Assembly: GCA_965267355.1 (NCBI GenBank)
Contig: OZ253956.1
Span: 310,001 to 374,000 of the forward strand
DNA length: 64,000 bases
Source of the DNA: GCA-002793235 sp965267355
GTDB lineage: Bacteria; Bacteroidota; Bacteroidia; Flavobacteriales_E; Vicingaceae
Direction of reading: 5' to 3'
Both the position numbers and the translations under genes were made by a program. Positions within the stretch are counted from its first letter, which is position 1, and the number at the start of each line of letters is the position of its first letter. The notes beneath the pieces were generated by a model. That model was given only the letters and a program-made list of their open reading frames with translations, made no database searches and was not told the DNA's origin. Positions 17,404 to 26,139 of the stretch are shown one piece after another.

Positions 17404-18906
17404 GTGAATAAAAAAAAGAAAATAGCAATAATAGGTTCTGGATTCTCTGGACTTTCAAGTGCTGCATATTTAGCAAAAGAAGGGTACCGTGTAGATGTAT
17501 ATGAAAAGAACTCTACAATTGGTGGAAGAGCCAGACAGTTTAGAGATAACGGTTTTCTATTTGATATGGGACCAAGTTGGTATTGGATGCCTGATGTGAT
17601 AGAGAATTTTTACAATGATTTTGGATTTACCACTTCAGATTTTTATGATCTGAAAAAATTATCTCCAGCATTCGACATGATTTTCGAAAATGGTGAAAAA
17701 TTCACCGTCCCTGAAAATTTTGAAGATTTAAAGTTAGCCTTTGATTTGATAGAGCGTGGTAGCTCCAAAAAGCTGGAATCATTTATGGACGATGCCCAGG
17801 TAAAATATGTTAGTAGTATGGAAGGTTTAATACATTTACCTGGGCTTAGTCCACTTGAATTTATGAGTTTTGATGTATTAAAAAAAGCAACAAAACTAAA
17901 TTTACTTTCCTCTTTTAGAAAACATGTTAATAAACATTTTAAGCACGCTCATTTAAGAGCATTAATGGAATTCCCAGTATTGTTTTTAGGGGCTCAACCT
18001 AAAGACACTCCAGCACTATACAGTTTAATGAATTATGCTGGACTTAAACTCGGAACATGGTATCCTGAAGGTGGTTTTTTCTCCGTAATAAAAGCTATGA
18101 GAAAAATCTGTGAAGATTTAGGAGTTAGCTTTCATACCAACACACCTATCAACAAAATTGAAGTAATAAATAACGAAGCTGTTGCATTGCTTTCTGGTCA
18201 AAAATGCTTTGAAGTAGATGCAATAATTGGTTCAGCAGATTATCACCATATCGAAACTAATCTGCTTGAAGCTAAATATAGAAATTATGATGATGACTAT
18301 TGGAGTAGAAAGACTTTTGCACCCTCTAGCTTAATTTACTATTTGGGCATTGACAAAAAAATCCCCAAGCTTAAACATCATACCTTATTCTTTGATAAAG
18401 ATCTAGATGTTCATGCAGACGAAATTTATAATAATAAAGCATGGCCATCAGATCCATTATTTTATGTATGTGCCCCTTCAAAAACTGACAAACATGTAGC
18501 TCCTACAGGAAAAGAAAACCTATTTGTTTTAATGCCCCTAGCAACAGGTATTGAAGATACTAAAAAGTTACGTGAGAAGTATTTTAATATGATGATTAAA
18601 AGACTTGAGGAGCACACTAATGTAGATATTAAGAATCATATTGAAGTAAAACACTCTTATTGTATTTCAGATTTTAAAACTGATTACAATGCTTATGGTG
18701 GAAATGCTTATGGTTTAGCCAATACACTTAGCCAAACAGCTTTTATGAAACCTAAAATAATTAATAAAAAAGTAAAAAATTTAGTTTATACAGGTCAACT
18801 AACTGTTCCAGGACCTGGTGTACCTCCTGCTATTATTTCAGGAAAAATTTCAGCAAGACTAATTACAAAATCGATAAAAAACGGAAACTATGAAATCACT
18901 ATTTGA
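17404..18906 (+). CDS. crtI: Phytoene desaturase CrtI
   Basis: An FAD enzyme that desaturates phytoene to lycopene. 500 residues, starting with GTG at 17404. The dinucleotide-binding motif GSGFSG is at 11-16, followed by VDVYEKN and IGGRARQF. The C-terminal bacterial desaturase signature is TGQLTVPGPGVPPAIISG (about 465-482). Full length with no lesions. It overlaps crtB by 17 bases and follows the SOUL gene. Some desaturase homologues are carotenoid ketolases or oxygenases, but the pairing with crtB and cyclase argues for CrtI. Confidence 0.95.
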   Translation: MNKKKKIAIIGSGFSGLSSAAYLAKEGYRVDVYEKNSTIGGRARQFRDNGFLFDMGPSWYWMPDVIENFYNDFGFTTSDFYDLKKLSPAFDMIFENGEKFTVPENFEDLKLAFDLIERGSSKKLESFMDDAQVKYVSSMEGLIHLPGLSPLEFMSFDVLKKATKLNLLSSFRKHVNKHFKHAHLRALMEFPVLFLGAQPKDTPALYSLMNYAGLKLGTWYPEGGFFSVIKAMRKICEDLGVSFHTNTPINKIEVINNEAVALLSGQKCFEVDAIIGSADYHHIETNLLEAKYRNYDDDYWSRKTFAPSSLIYYLGIDKKIPKLKHHTLFFDKDLDVHADEIYNNKAWPSDPLFYVCAPSKTDKHVAPTGKENLFVLMPLATGIEDTKKLREKYFNMMIKRLEEHTNVDIKNHIEVKHSYCISDFKTDYNAYGGNAYGLANTLSQTAFMKPKIINKKVKNLVYTGQLTVPGPGVPPAIISGKISARLITKSIKNGNYEITI

Positions 18907-19726
18907 TGATCTTTCAGCTTATTGCTCTAAAAAAACAACCCGACATTACAGTACTAGTTTTTCAATGGGAATTCAAGCATTAGATAAATCCATACACAGA
19001 CCCATCTATGGAATCTATGGTTTTGTTCGATTTGCAGACGAAATTGTAGATAGTTTCCATGGCTACAATAAAGCTGAGTTATTAAGTGAATTTAAAGAAG
19101 ATACTTATAAGGCAATTTACAATAAAATAAGTCTTAACCCCATTCTTAATGAATTTCAGAAAGTTGTTAATGATTACAGAATTGATCATAGTTTGATTGA
19201 TACTTTTCTTAACAGCATGGAAATGGATTTAGAAGAAAAATATCATGATGTTCTCTCTTACAAAGATTACATCCTAGGCTCAGCAGAAGTAGTTGGTTTA
19301 ATGTGTTTAAAGGTTTTTGTTAATGGAGATAAAGCAAAATATGATGAACTAAAACCTTATGCCATGAGTTTAGGTTCTGCATTTCAAAAAGTAAACTTCT
19401 TAAGAGATATAAAAGCTGATTATGAAACACTTGGAAGAACCTACTTTCCAGAAGTTGATATGTCAAAATTTTCTAAACAAGAAAAATTAAAAATTGAAGC
19501 TGACATAGCTAAAGATTTTGAACATGCTTTAATTGGAATTAAAAAACTTCCTAGAACATCTAAAAATGGAGTCTATTTAGCCTATATATACTACTTACAC
19601 TTATTCAGAAAGATTAAACACACTCCTGCCGAAAAAATAATGCAAACCAGAATTAGAATTCCTAATGTTTCAAAACTGGGGTTAATGTTTCAAACTATGG
19701 TTCAACACAAACTAAACTTATTGTAA
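18890..19726 (+). CDS. crtB: Phytoene synthase CrtB
   Basis: Condenses two geranylgeranyl diphosphates to phytoene. 278 residues with both metal-binding Asp-rich motifs: FADEIVD (Asp50, Asp54) and NFLRDIKAD (Asp173, Asp177), plus YGFVRFAD typical of the family. Translation is probably coupled to crtI through the 17-base overlap, and idi follows after one base. No geranylgeranyl diphosphate synthase is in the cluster, so that precursor must come from elsewhere in the genome. Confidence 0.95.
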   Translation: MKSLFDDLSAYCSKKTTRHYSTSFSMGIQALDKSIHRPIYGIYGFVRFADEIVDSFHGYNKAELLSEFKEDTYKAIYNKISLNPILNEFQKVVNDYRIDHSLIDTFLNSMEMDLEEKYHDVLSYKDYILGSAEVVGLMCLKVFVNGDKAKYDELKPYAMSLGSAFQKVNFLRDIKADYETLGRTYFPEVDMSKFSKQEKLKIEADIAKDFEHALIGIKKLPRTSKNGVYLAYIYYLHLFRKIKHTPAEKIMQTRIRIPNVSKLGLMFQTMVQHKLNLL

Positions 19727-19727
19727 A

Positions 19728-20279
19728 ATGGAAGAATATGTTGTATTAGTAGATAATCAGGATAATGAGCTTGGTTTAATGAAAAAGATGGAAGCTCATC
19801 AAGAAGGCTTATTACACAGAGCTTTTTCAGTTTTTGTGTTTAATTCTAATGGTGAAATTTTACTTCAAAAAAGAAATAACAACAAATACCATTCTGGAGG
19901 TTTATGGTCAAACACGTGTTGTAGTCATCCAAGACCTGGAGAAGGAACAAAATCTGCTGCTAAAAGAAGATTAATGGAGGAAATGGGTATGGAGGCAGAA
20001 TTATTACCAGCTTTTTCTTTCATCTATAAAACCAAACTAGACAATAACCTTACAGAACATGAACTTGACCATGTTTTTTATGGTTTTTCTAATTCAAAAC
20101 CACAATACAACAGAGAAGAAGTTGAAGATTACAGATATATATCTCCTGAATTATTGAAACTTGAAATTGAAACCCATCCAGAGAAATATACTGAATGGCT
20201 AAAAATATGTTTAAACAATTTATTGTTACATCTTACTAAAATAAAGAATTATGAAAGCGAGTATCAAAAAAGCAATTGA
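19728..20279 (+). CDS. idi: Isopentenyl-diphosphate isomerase, type I
   Basis: A Nudix-fold isomerase that interconverts IPP and DMAPP, feeding carotenoid synthesis. 183 residues. The catalytic Cys is in SNTCCSHP (Cys65 aligns with Cys67 of the E. coli enzyme), the Nudix-like helix is KSAAKRRLMEEMG (about 75-87), and the catalytic Glu is likely Glu112 in EHELDHVF. It begins one base after the crtB stop. Its last 29 bases overlap a small downstream gene in another frame. Confidence 0.93.
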   Translation: MEEYVVLVDNQDNELGLMKKMEAHQEGLLHRAFSVFVFNSNGEILLQKRNNNKYHSGGLWSNTCCSHPRPGEGTKSAAKRRLMEEMGMEAELLPAFSFIYKTKLDNNLTEHELDHVFYGFSNSKPQYNREEVEDYRYISPELLKLEIETHPEKYTEWLKICLNNLLLHLTKIKNYESEYQKSN

Positions 20280-20394
20280 AAAAGGAAAAGCAATCAAATT
20301 AAGAATTGATAGAAGAACTGTAATAACAGTTAGAACAGTTGAAGCTTTACAATCATGGCTATCAAAGTTTCCACAAGCTAAAGTTGTAAGTTAA
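20251..20394 (+). CDS. Small basic protein, 47 residues, in carotenoid operon
   Basis: ATG 20251 to TAA 20394 codes 47 residues with 12 Lys/Arg and three acidic residues (MKASIKKAIEKGKAIKLRID...). It starts inside idi, with 29 bases of overlap, and its stop overlaps the next start by one base (TAATG), the same coupling seen elsewhere in this window. Without it the operon would have its only long gap (114 bases). No membrane segment or known motif is seen; a short basic helix is followed by beta-like RTVITVRTVEALQSWL. Function unknown. Confidence 0.65.
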   Translation: MKASIKKAIEKGKAIKLRIDRRTVITVRTVEALQSWLSKFPQAKVVS

Positions 20395-20858
20395 TGTATT
20401 TATTAGAAAGAAGTCAATACTTACCTATTAACCTAGAGAAAGCCTGGGATTTTTTTGCTACTCCAGATAATCTTGGTCAAATTACCCCTGAAAGCATGTC
20501 ATTTGAAATAGTAAAAAAGACATCCACAGGGAAAATTTCCACCAATGATATTATTGATTATAATGTAAAACCCATGGGAAATTTCCCATTAAAATGGAAA
20601 ACTTTAATAACAAAAGTTGAAGAGCCTTATTGCTTTGTTGACAAACAGATAAAAGGTCCTTATAAATTATGGGAACATACTCATACATTTAGCAAAACTC
20701 AGGATGGAGTATTAATGCAAGATAAAGTTAAGTATAAGCTTCCTTTAGGTATATTTGGTAAGCTTTTTCATCCCTTAGTGAGAAAAAGATTAGAATATAT
20801 TTTTGATTATAGATATAAAAAGTTAAATCAATTGGTTAAAAATGGAACTCTATCTTAA
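20394..20858 (+). CDS. SRPBCC/START-like lipid- or ligand-binding protein
   Basis: 154 residues of the polyketide cyclase/START-like (SRPBCC) fold: YLLERSQYLPINLEKAWDFF at the N-terminus, a FPLKWKTLI strand, FVDKQIKGPYKLWEHTHTF in the middle and a C-terminal helix (IFDYRYKKLNQLV). Such proteins form a hydrophobic pocket and are common in flavobacterial carotenoid operons, where a carrier or chaperone role for the pigment is plausible but unproven. It overlaps crtZ by 17 bases. Confidence 0.8.
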   Translation: MYLLERSQYLPINLEKAWDFFATPDNLGQITPESMSFEIVKKTSTGKISTNDIIDYNVKPMGNFPLKWKTLITKVEEPYCFVDKQIKGPYKLWEHTHTFSKTQDGVLMQDKVKYKLPLGIFGKLFHPLVRKRLEYIFDYRYKKLNQLVKNGTLS

Positions 20859-21297
20859 AATTTTGATAACACTGGGGTCTTTTATAGCAATGGAAGGAGT
20901 TGCCTGGGCAAGCCATAAATACATTATGCATGGCTTTTTATGGACTTTACATGAAGATCATCATACTAGAGAAAATATACTAACTCATTTTGAAAAAAAT
21001 GACTTCTTCTTCCTTTTATTTGCTACCCCTGGAATTACATTTATGATTATTGGCATGGAAGAATTCTCCTATTGGTTTTTTGTAGGGTTAGGAATAGCTA
21101 TTTATGGTTTTGCATACTTTTTAATTCATGATGTATTTATTCATAGAAGATTAAAGTGGTTAAGGAATACTGACTCTACATACTTCAGAGCTATTAGAAA
21201 AGCTCATAAAGTACATCATAAACATTTAGGAAAAGAAGATGGTGAATGTTTTGGAATGCTTTGGGTTCCTATGAAGTATTTTAAAGAGGCGAAATGA
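20842..21297 (+). CDS. crtZ: Beta-carotene hydroxylase CrtZ
   Basis: A membrane diiron hydroxylase of the fatty-acid hydroxylase/sterol desaturase superfamily that adds 3- and 3'-hydroxyls to beta-ionone rings. 151 residues with all four His clusters: HKYIMH (25-30), HEDHH (37-41), HDVFIH (96-101) and HKVHH (122-126). Two or three hydrophobic spans lie between them. It overlaps the gene before by 17 bases and the cyclase after by four (ATGA). With the cyclase it predicts zeaxanthin as the product. Confidence 0.93.
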   Translation: MELYLKILITLGSFIAMEGVAWASHKYIMHGFLWTLHEDHHTRENILTHFEKNDFFFLLFATPGITFMIIGMEEFSYWFFVGLGIAIYGFAYFLIHDVFIHRRLKWLRNTDSTYFRAIRKAHKVHHKHLGKEDGECFGMLWVPMKYFKEAK

Positions 21298-21983
21298 AAC
21301 CTTATACTTATTTATTGGTAAATTTAGGAGCAATTCTGATTCCTCTTATTTTTTCATTCCATCCTAAACTTCGATTCCATAAAAAATGGAAAAGTGTATG
21401 GCCTTCAATACTAATTGTGGCTCTTGGGTTTATAACATGGGATATTTACTACACCAAAATTGGTGTTTGGGGGTTTACTGCTGATTATTTGATTGGAATA
21501 GAGTTTTTTGGTTTACCAATTGAAGAAATTCTATTTTTTATTTGTATTCCTTATGCTTGTTTATTCACTTATCATTGTTTCAAATTATTAATAAGTGATT
21601 TCAAAACTATAAATCCAAAAATTATAACAATATCATTAATAGTTTTATTGCTAACAGTTGTTATTAATCAACCTTTTTTATACTATACTTCTGTTACATT
21701 TATACTTCTTTCTACTACATTACTTTTCATATTATTTACCAATCCCATATGGTTACCAAGACTTTACCTTACCTTATTAGTACTAATCATTCCATTTTTT
21801 ATCGTAAATGGAATTCTAACGGGAACAGGACTTGAAACACAGGTAGTTTGGTACAACTCTTCAGAGTTTATGGAAATTAGAGCTTTAACTATTCCTATTG
21901 AAGATTTTTTCTATGGAATGTTAATGATTGTATTGAATGTAGTGATATATGAATTTTTAGTTCAGAAAATCTCCAATCGTTAA
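21294..21983 (+). CDS. Lycopene cyclase, fused CrtYc-CrtYd type
   Basis: 229 residues with two copies of the membrane lycopene-cyclase domain that Gram-positive bacteria split into CrtYc and CrtYd. The first copy carries PIEE at 75-78 and the second PIED at 202-205, the acidic motif of this family. About six membrane helices. It converts lycopene to beta-carotene. It is not the FAD-dependent CrtY type. It is last in the operon and ends nine bases from the convergent hemerythrin gene; no terminator hairpin is evident. Confidence 0.9.
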   Translation: MKPYTYLLVNLGAILIPLIFSFHPKLRFHKKWKSVWPSILIVALGFITWDIYYTKIGVWGFTADYLIGIEFFGLPIEEILFFICIPYACLFTYHCFKLLISDFKTINPKIITISLIVLLLTVVINQPFLYYTSVTFILLSTTLLFILFTNPIWLPRLYLTLLVLIIPFFIVNGILTGTGLETQVVWYNSSEFMEIRALTIPIEDFFYGMLMIVLNVVIYEFLVQKISNR

Positions 21984-21992
21984 TTCAACACC

Positions 21993-22421
21993 TCATGATA
22001 GTATAGATAAAAGCTCCTCTGTACTGAATAATGTTTGAATTTTTTGAAACAATTCCCTCTCTTCTTTTCTAACATGGTTTTCTAAAAGAATACCTAATTC
22101 ATTCATATCCTCAACCAAATTAAAGGAATGATTCAAGCTTTCAACTTTTTCTAACATTAAAACATGTTCTCTCTTTAAATCATTAATAAGGTCATCTATA
22201 TCTTCCGTTTTCCCTTTTACCCCTTCAAAAAGAAATTCTTCCTCTTGTTTAAAGTGGTTTCTTAATTGATTATTAAAGAATTCTATTGTATAATTTCTTT
22301 TACCCTCAATATCCGTTGGATAACCTTTTAGTGGTGGAGAATTTCTCTTCAGCAGTAATGCTAAAAACAAAACACTCCTATGAAATTTTGATATTGGAAC
22401 TAATGCAGGATCTCTTCTCAC
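21993..22421 (-). CDS. Hemerythrin-domain protein
   Basis: 142 residues with a complete HHE-type diiron ligand set: His14, His56 and Glu60 (NHFKQEE), His86 (REHVLML), His116 and Glu120 (NHVRKEE). Four-helix bundles of this kind bind O2 or NO or act in iron and redox stress. It begins with GTG five bases after the TonB-receptor stop, so it is the last gene of the photolyase operon. The position of the initiator is uncertain because no ATG is near. Confidence 0.85.
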   Translation of the reverse strand: MRRDPALVPISKFHRSVLFLALLLKRNSPPLKGYPTDIEGKRNYTIEFFNNQLRNHFKQEEEFLFEGVKGKTEDIDDLINDLKREHVLMLEKVESLNHSFNLVEDMNELGILLENHVRKEERELFQKIQTLFSTEELLSILS

Positions 22422-22426
22422 TTTTA

Positions 22427-24784
22427 TTAAAAGTCAATTACTAACCCAAAGGTAGGAATTGGAGTATTATTCTCAGAGGTTATTTCTATCAAATTTCTTG
22501 GTTGTACTTCCTCTCCCATTTCGTCAGTTTCTAGAACATAGTTACTTGGTGAAGGAGAGTTTTGTGCTAATAAATTTTGAATCTCAAAATACAGGTTTAA
22601 AGAAACCCTCTTTTTATTCCATTTTTTATCTACCCTTACATCTAGTTGACTAAAAGCTCCTAATCTATCTGTTCCTATATTTGAATAATCTAAAGCAATT
22701 TGAGGATAAGTTACTAGTGTTGTTGCTTCATCTACAGGAATAAATGGTGTTTCCCCCGCAAAACGATATCTTGCACTCAACTCCCAGTTTCTTTTAAACT
22801 GATATCCTCCTGTAAAAGAAGCCAGGTATCTACTATCCCAGAGAGATGGCAAGTAATTATTAGAATCAAACCCTGTAAACTCGCTATAGAAATAAGTAAA
22901 AGATAGCACTCCATAAAATCTTGAAACTAGCTTTTGTTGATAGAATAACTCAACTCCATATGTTCTTCCTTTACCTACACTTTCAATCTCTTCATTACCC
23001 AAAACTTCAAAGTCTGCCCCTTTGTTGGCTAATGAAACTTGATCAATTATAGAAACAGGATAATTATTGTATTGCTTATAAAATCCCTCAACACTAATGC
23101 TTGAAGCTGAACCTAAAAACCGTTCAATTCCTAAACCTAAATGATCTGACTGAATATATTTTGAATTTTTATTTACAAATTCATTATTCAAATTCTGAAA
23201 CCCTAACACAGTATATGGCGGAATTTTAAAATATCTACCAGCAGTAGCACTAAGTTTCCAGTTTTCATCAGGTTTAAAAGATATTGCAGTTCTTGGTGAT
23301 AGATTTAGTTGATTCTTTTCTCCAGTTGTATAGGTATCATCATCAAACCTAACACCAAGAGAAACATCTAGCTTGTCCTTAGCAAATGAGTAAGTACTAT
23401 TTACAAAAAGCCCGTAACGATAAAACTGTATTTCAGTATCATATATTTGGTTAAATTGAATCTGTTCTGTTGTATTTTGATAATCAACCTGCTTTAACAA
23501 TACACCAGATTTAATCTTCCATTTAGTATCGTAAAATGTTGCAGCAGATCTAAAATGGGTTTCCATTTCTCTGGAATTATTTCTAAAAATTAACCCTTGT
23601 CTATTCTCGTTATCATTATATCTAGAGAAATTATTAGTAAGCACATTATTACTAGTAGTTGTTTCCAGGTAACCCTTACCATTTTTAAATATCTTTTTCC
23701 AACTTAAACCCATCGTATTAGTTCGTTGAATGATATAAGGAGATTGCTCCAATACAGCTCTAGCATCATCATCTTCAACTCCCGAACCATCTAAATAAAA
23801 ATCATCTATTGAACCTATGCCCAACAAATAAATATAATTATAGTCGTTTATTTTATGATCTATTTTATATTGATAATCCCAGTAATCAGGTCGAATAGGC
23901 AAACCAATAGCATCGAATAAAAACTGTAAATAACTTCTTCTAACAGATAATATTGCTCCTGTTTTACTTTCTTCTTTTTTACCTTTAAACAGGGGCGTAT
24001 TTATCGTTAGGGCTGTTTCACTTGCCCCCACCCTAAAGTTTCCTGAAAAATCTCTTTTATTACCATTCTTTTGTTCAAACTGCATTACACCAGAAAGCAC
24101 ATTATCATATTGTGAATTAAATGCTGAAGAAGACAACTCTACACTCTCAATAAAAGCTACATTTAACATTCCAACTGGTCCTCCAGAACTACCTTGTGTA
24201 CTAAAGTGATTGATATTTGGAATTTCCATTCCGTCTAAAAAATAAACCGTTTCGTTTGGAGCTCCCCCTCTTATTATTAAATCATTTCTAAACCCTCCAA
24301 TTGATGGAGAAACCCCAGGTAAGGATTGGGCGACTCTGACCACATCATTATTCCCTCCAGGGTAAGTCTCTATTTCAGTTCTAGTTAATTTTAAAGAAGA
24401 CATTGGTGTTTCTTTTGGCCGAGCCAATTTGTTTTCATTGGCATAAACACTAAATTCTTCTAAACTATCTGAGCTTTCAGTTAGCGTAAAATTAATAGGC
24501 TGATTACCAACAGATCGAATGATAACATTATACTTGGTTTGTGGTGTAAAGCCTAAAAAACTTGCTGTTATATTATAGGTACCTGGTTCTACATCTTTTA
24601 TCACAAACCTTCCATTCTCATCAGTAACTGCACCTTTAAATACTTTGTTAATTGAAACTGTTGCAGTAAAAATTGGCAATCCCGCCTGATCTTTTACATA
24701 ACCGGCAATATTAGTAGTTACCTGACCTAACAATATTTTTGTTAATAGAAAAAAGGTTGCTAATATGATTATTTTATTATTCAT
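22427..24784 (-). CDS. TonB-dependent outer-membrane receptor
   Basis: 785 residues: signal peptide (about 1-20), a carboxypeptidase-regulatory-like beta-sandwich (about 25-105; GYVKDQAGLPIFTATVSI), a plug domain (VVRVAQSLPGVSPSIGGFRNDLIIRGG) and a 22-strand-type barrel with terminal aromatic-rich end. The start touches the photolyase stop, so it is co-transcribed with it. The substrate cannot be read from the sequence. A vitamin B12 or other tetrapyrrole or iron ligand would make sense beside a B12 sensor, but there is no adjacent TonB, BtuF or siderophore gene to support that. Confidence 0.88.
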   Translation of the reverse strand: MNNKIIILATFFLLTKILLGQVTTNIAGYVKDQAGLPIFTATVSINKVFKGAVTDENGRFVIKDVEPGTYNITASFLGFTPQTKYNVIIRSVGNQPINFTLTESSDSLEEFSVYANENKLARPKETPMSSLKLTRTEIETYPGGNNDVVRVAQSLPGVSPSIGGFRNDLIIRGGAPNETVYFLDGMEIPNINHFSTQGSSGGPVGMLNVAFIESVELSSSAFNSQYDNVLSGVMQFEQKNGNKRDFSGNFRVGASETALTINTPLFKGKKEESKTGAILSVRRSYLQFLFDAIGLPIRPDYWDYQYKIDHKINDYNYIYLLGIGSIDDFYLDGSGVEDDDARAVLEQSPYIIQRTNTMGLSWKKIFKNGKGYLETTTSNNVLTNNFSRYNDNENRQGLIFRNNSREMETHFRSAATFYDTKWKIKSGVLLKQVDYQNTTEQIQFNQIYDTEIQFYRYGLFVNSTYSFAKDKLDVSLGVRFDDDTYTTGEKNQLNLSPRTAISFKPDENWKLSATAGRYFKIPPYTVLGFQNLNNEFVNKNSKYIQSDHLGLGIERFLGSASSISVEGFYKQYNNYPVSIIDQVSLANKGADFEVLGNEEIESVGKGRTYGVELFYQQKLVSRFYGVLSFTYFYSEFTGFDSNNYLPSLWDSRYLASFTGGYQFKRNWELSARYRFAGETPFIPVDEATTLVTYPQIALDYSNIGTDRLGAFSQLDVRVDKKWNKKRVSLNLYFEIQNLLAQNSPSPSNYVLETDEMGEEVQPRNLIEITSENNTPIPTFGLVIDF

Positions 24785-26080
24785 TTACGCAACACTTAAG
24801 CCTATTTTATATGCCTCCAATGCTCTTTTCCTAGCAAAACTATGCTCTATTATAGGTAAAGGATAATCTGAAGTATTAACCTCTGGAACCCATTTTTTGA
24901 TATATTCCCAATTAGGGTCAAAACGCTCTGTCTGAGAAGTTGGATTAAAAATTCTAAAATAGGGAGCTGCATCACAACCAGTACCAGCAACCCATTGCCA
25001 ATTTCCATTATTTATTGATAAATCATAATCTAAAAGTTTTTCAGCAAAATAGGCTTCACCCCATCTCCAATCAATTAATAAATGCTTACACAAAAAACTT
25101 GCAGTAATCATTCTTACCCTATTGTGCATTAACCCTGTTTGATTTAGTTCTCGCATACCCGCATCAACTATTGGGTAACCAGTATTACCATTACACCATT
25201 TTTCAAAATCATCTGGATTATTATTCCATTTAATAAAATCGTATTTCTTTTTAAAATTATTTGTAGCGGCTTCGGGATAATGACACATGATTTGGATAAA
25301 AAATTCCCTCCAAATTAATTCGTTTAAAAACTGTTGACCAAAATTCAATGCTTGCTTAACGGCTTGTCTAACACTAATAGTCCCAAACCTAAGATGTACA
25401 CTTAATTTGCTTGTAGCTTCAGATGAGGGGATATTCCTTAACTCATCATATCTATCAATTAATTCCCAATCAACATCTGGTACAGTAATACCAGATTTTG
25501 TAAACCCTATTTCTTCGATAGAAGGAAAATGAAAATCTTGCTGAACTAAATTATTAGGAGATAGGTCGCAGTTGTTTGTTAAAATCAGGTTTTCGTTAAA
25601 ACTTTGCTTCCACCTCTTAGAGTAAGGTGTGAAAACATGATATGGACTTCCATCACCTTTAATTATTTCATTCTCTTCAAATATTACATGATCTTTAAAT
25701 ATACAAACCTCAACACCAGTATTATTGAGAAAACTTTTAACCTTATTATCTCTACTTATGGCATAGGGTTCATAATCCTTATTCCAAAAAACTTTATCAA
25801 TATTATAATTATCAGATAGTTCTTTATAAATATTTAGGGGAGCCCCCTGTTTAATCAATATAGAGGAATCATTTTGTTTTAGTTTTTCATTAATAAGTTT
25901 TAAAGTATTATAGATGTGAGTAATCCTAGCATCATCTTTTGGTAATTCATCAATAATGTTCTCATCAAAAATAAAAAGGAGTACAAACTTTGTATTGCTT
26001 TTTAGAGCTTCAGATAATGCTAAATTATCTTCCAACCTTAGGTCTCTCCTTAACCAAACTATATTAACTAAATTTGACAT
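24785..26080 (-). CDS. phrB: Class I deoxyribodipyrimidine photolyase
   Basis: Uses near-UV or blue light and FADH- to split pyrimidine dimers. 431 residues: an N-terminal antenna domain (IVWLRRDLRLEDNLAL) and a C-terminal FAD domain with TSKLSVHLRFGTISVRQ, the Trp-rich NNGNWQWVAGTGCDAAPYFR and FNPTSQTERFDP. Full length for class I. It is first in a leftward operon with the TonB receptor and hemerythrin genes. A TAATTTTG box (26085-26092, minus strand) lies very close to the ATG, and a TGTTTAATAAAT element lies behind it, pointing to control with the carotenoid operon. Confidence 0.93.
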   Translation of the reverse strand: MSNLVNIVWLRRDLRLEDNLALSEALKSNTKFVLLFIFDENIIDELPKDDARITHIYNTLKLINEKLKQNDSSILIKQGAPLNIYKELSDNYNIDKVFWNKDYEPYAISRDNKVKSFLNNTGVEVCIFKDHVIFEENEIIKGDGSPYHVFTPYSKRWKQSFNENLILTNNCDLSPNNLVQQDFHFPSIEEIGFTKSGITVPDVDWELIDRYDELRNIPSSEATSKLSVHLRFGTISVRQAVKQALNFGQQFLNELIWREFFIQIMCHYPEAATNNFKKKYDFIKWNNNPDDFEKWCNGNTGYPIVDAGMRELNQTGLMHNRVRMITASFLCKHLLIDWRWGEAYFAEKLLDYDLSINNGNWQWVAGTGCDAAPYFRIFNPTSQTERFDPNWEYIKKWVPEVNTSDYPLPIIEHSFARKRALEAYKIGLSVA

Positions 26081-26117
26081 GATACAAAATTATACTTTTT
26101 GTTAAACTTTTTAATGT

Positions 26118-26129
26118 ATTTATTAAACA
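26118..26129 (-). promoter_or_regulatory. TGTTTAATAAAT element, photolyase promoter region
   Basis: On the minus strand this 12-mer is identical to 16724-16735 in the carotenoid promoter. It lies 38 bases upstream of the photolyase ATG in the divergent space before the lipase-like gene, so it could act on either gene. Confidence 0.4.
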
Positions 26130-26139
26130 TTATTATGTT

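Noticed and set aside
16786..21983. Search for a rhodopsin or beta-carotene dioxygenase in the pigment cluster
   Set aside because: No seven-helix retinal protein with the Lys motif and no blh-like gene is present.
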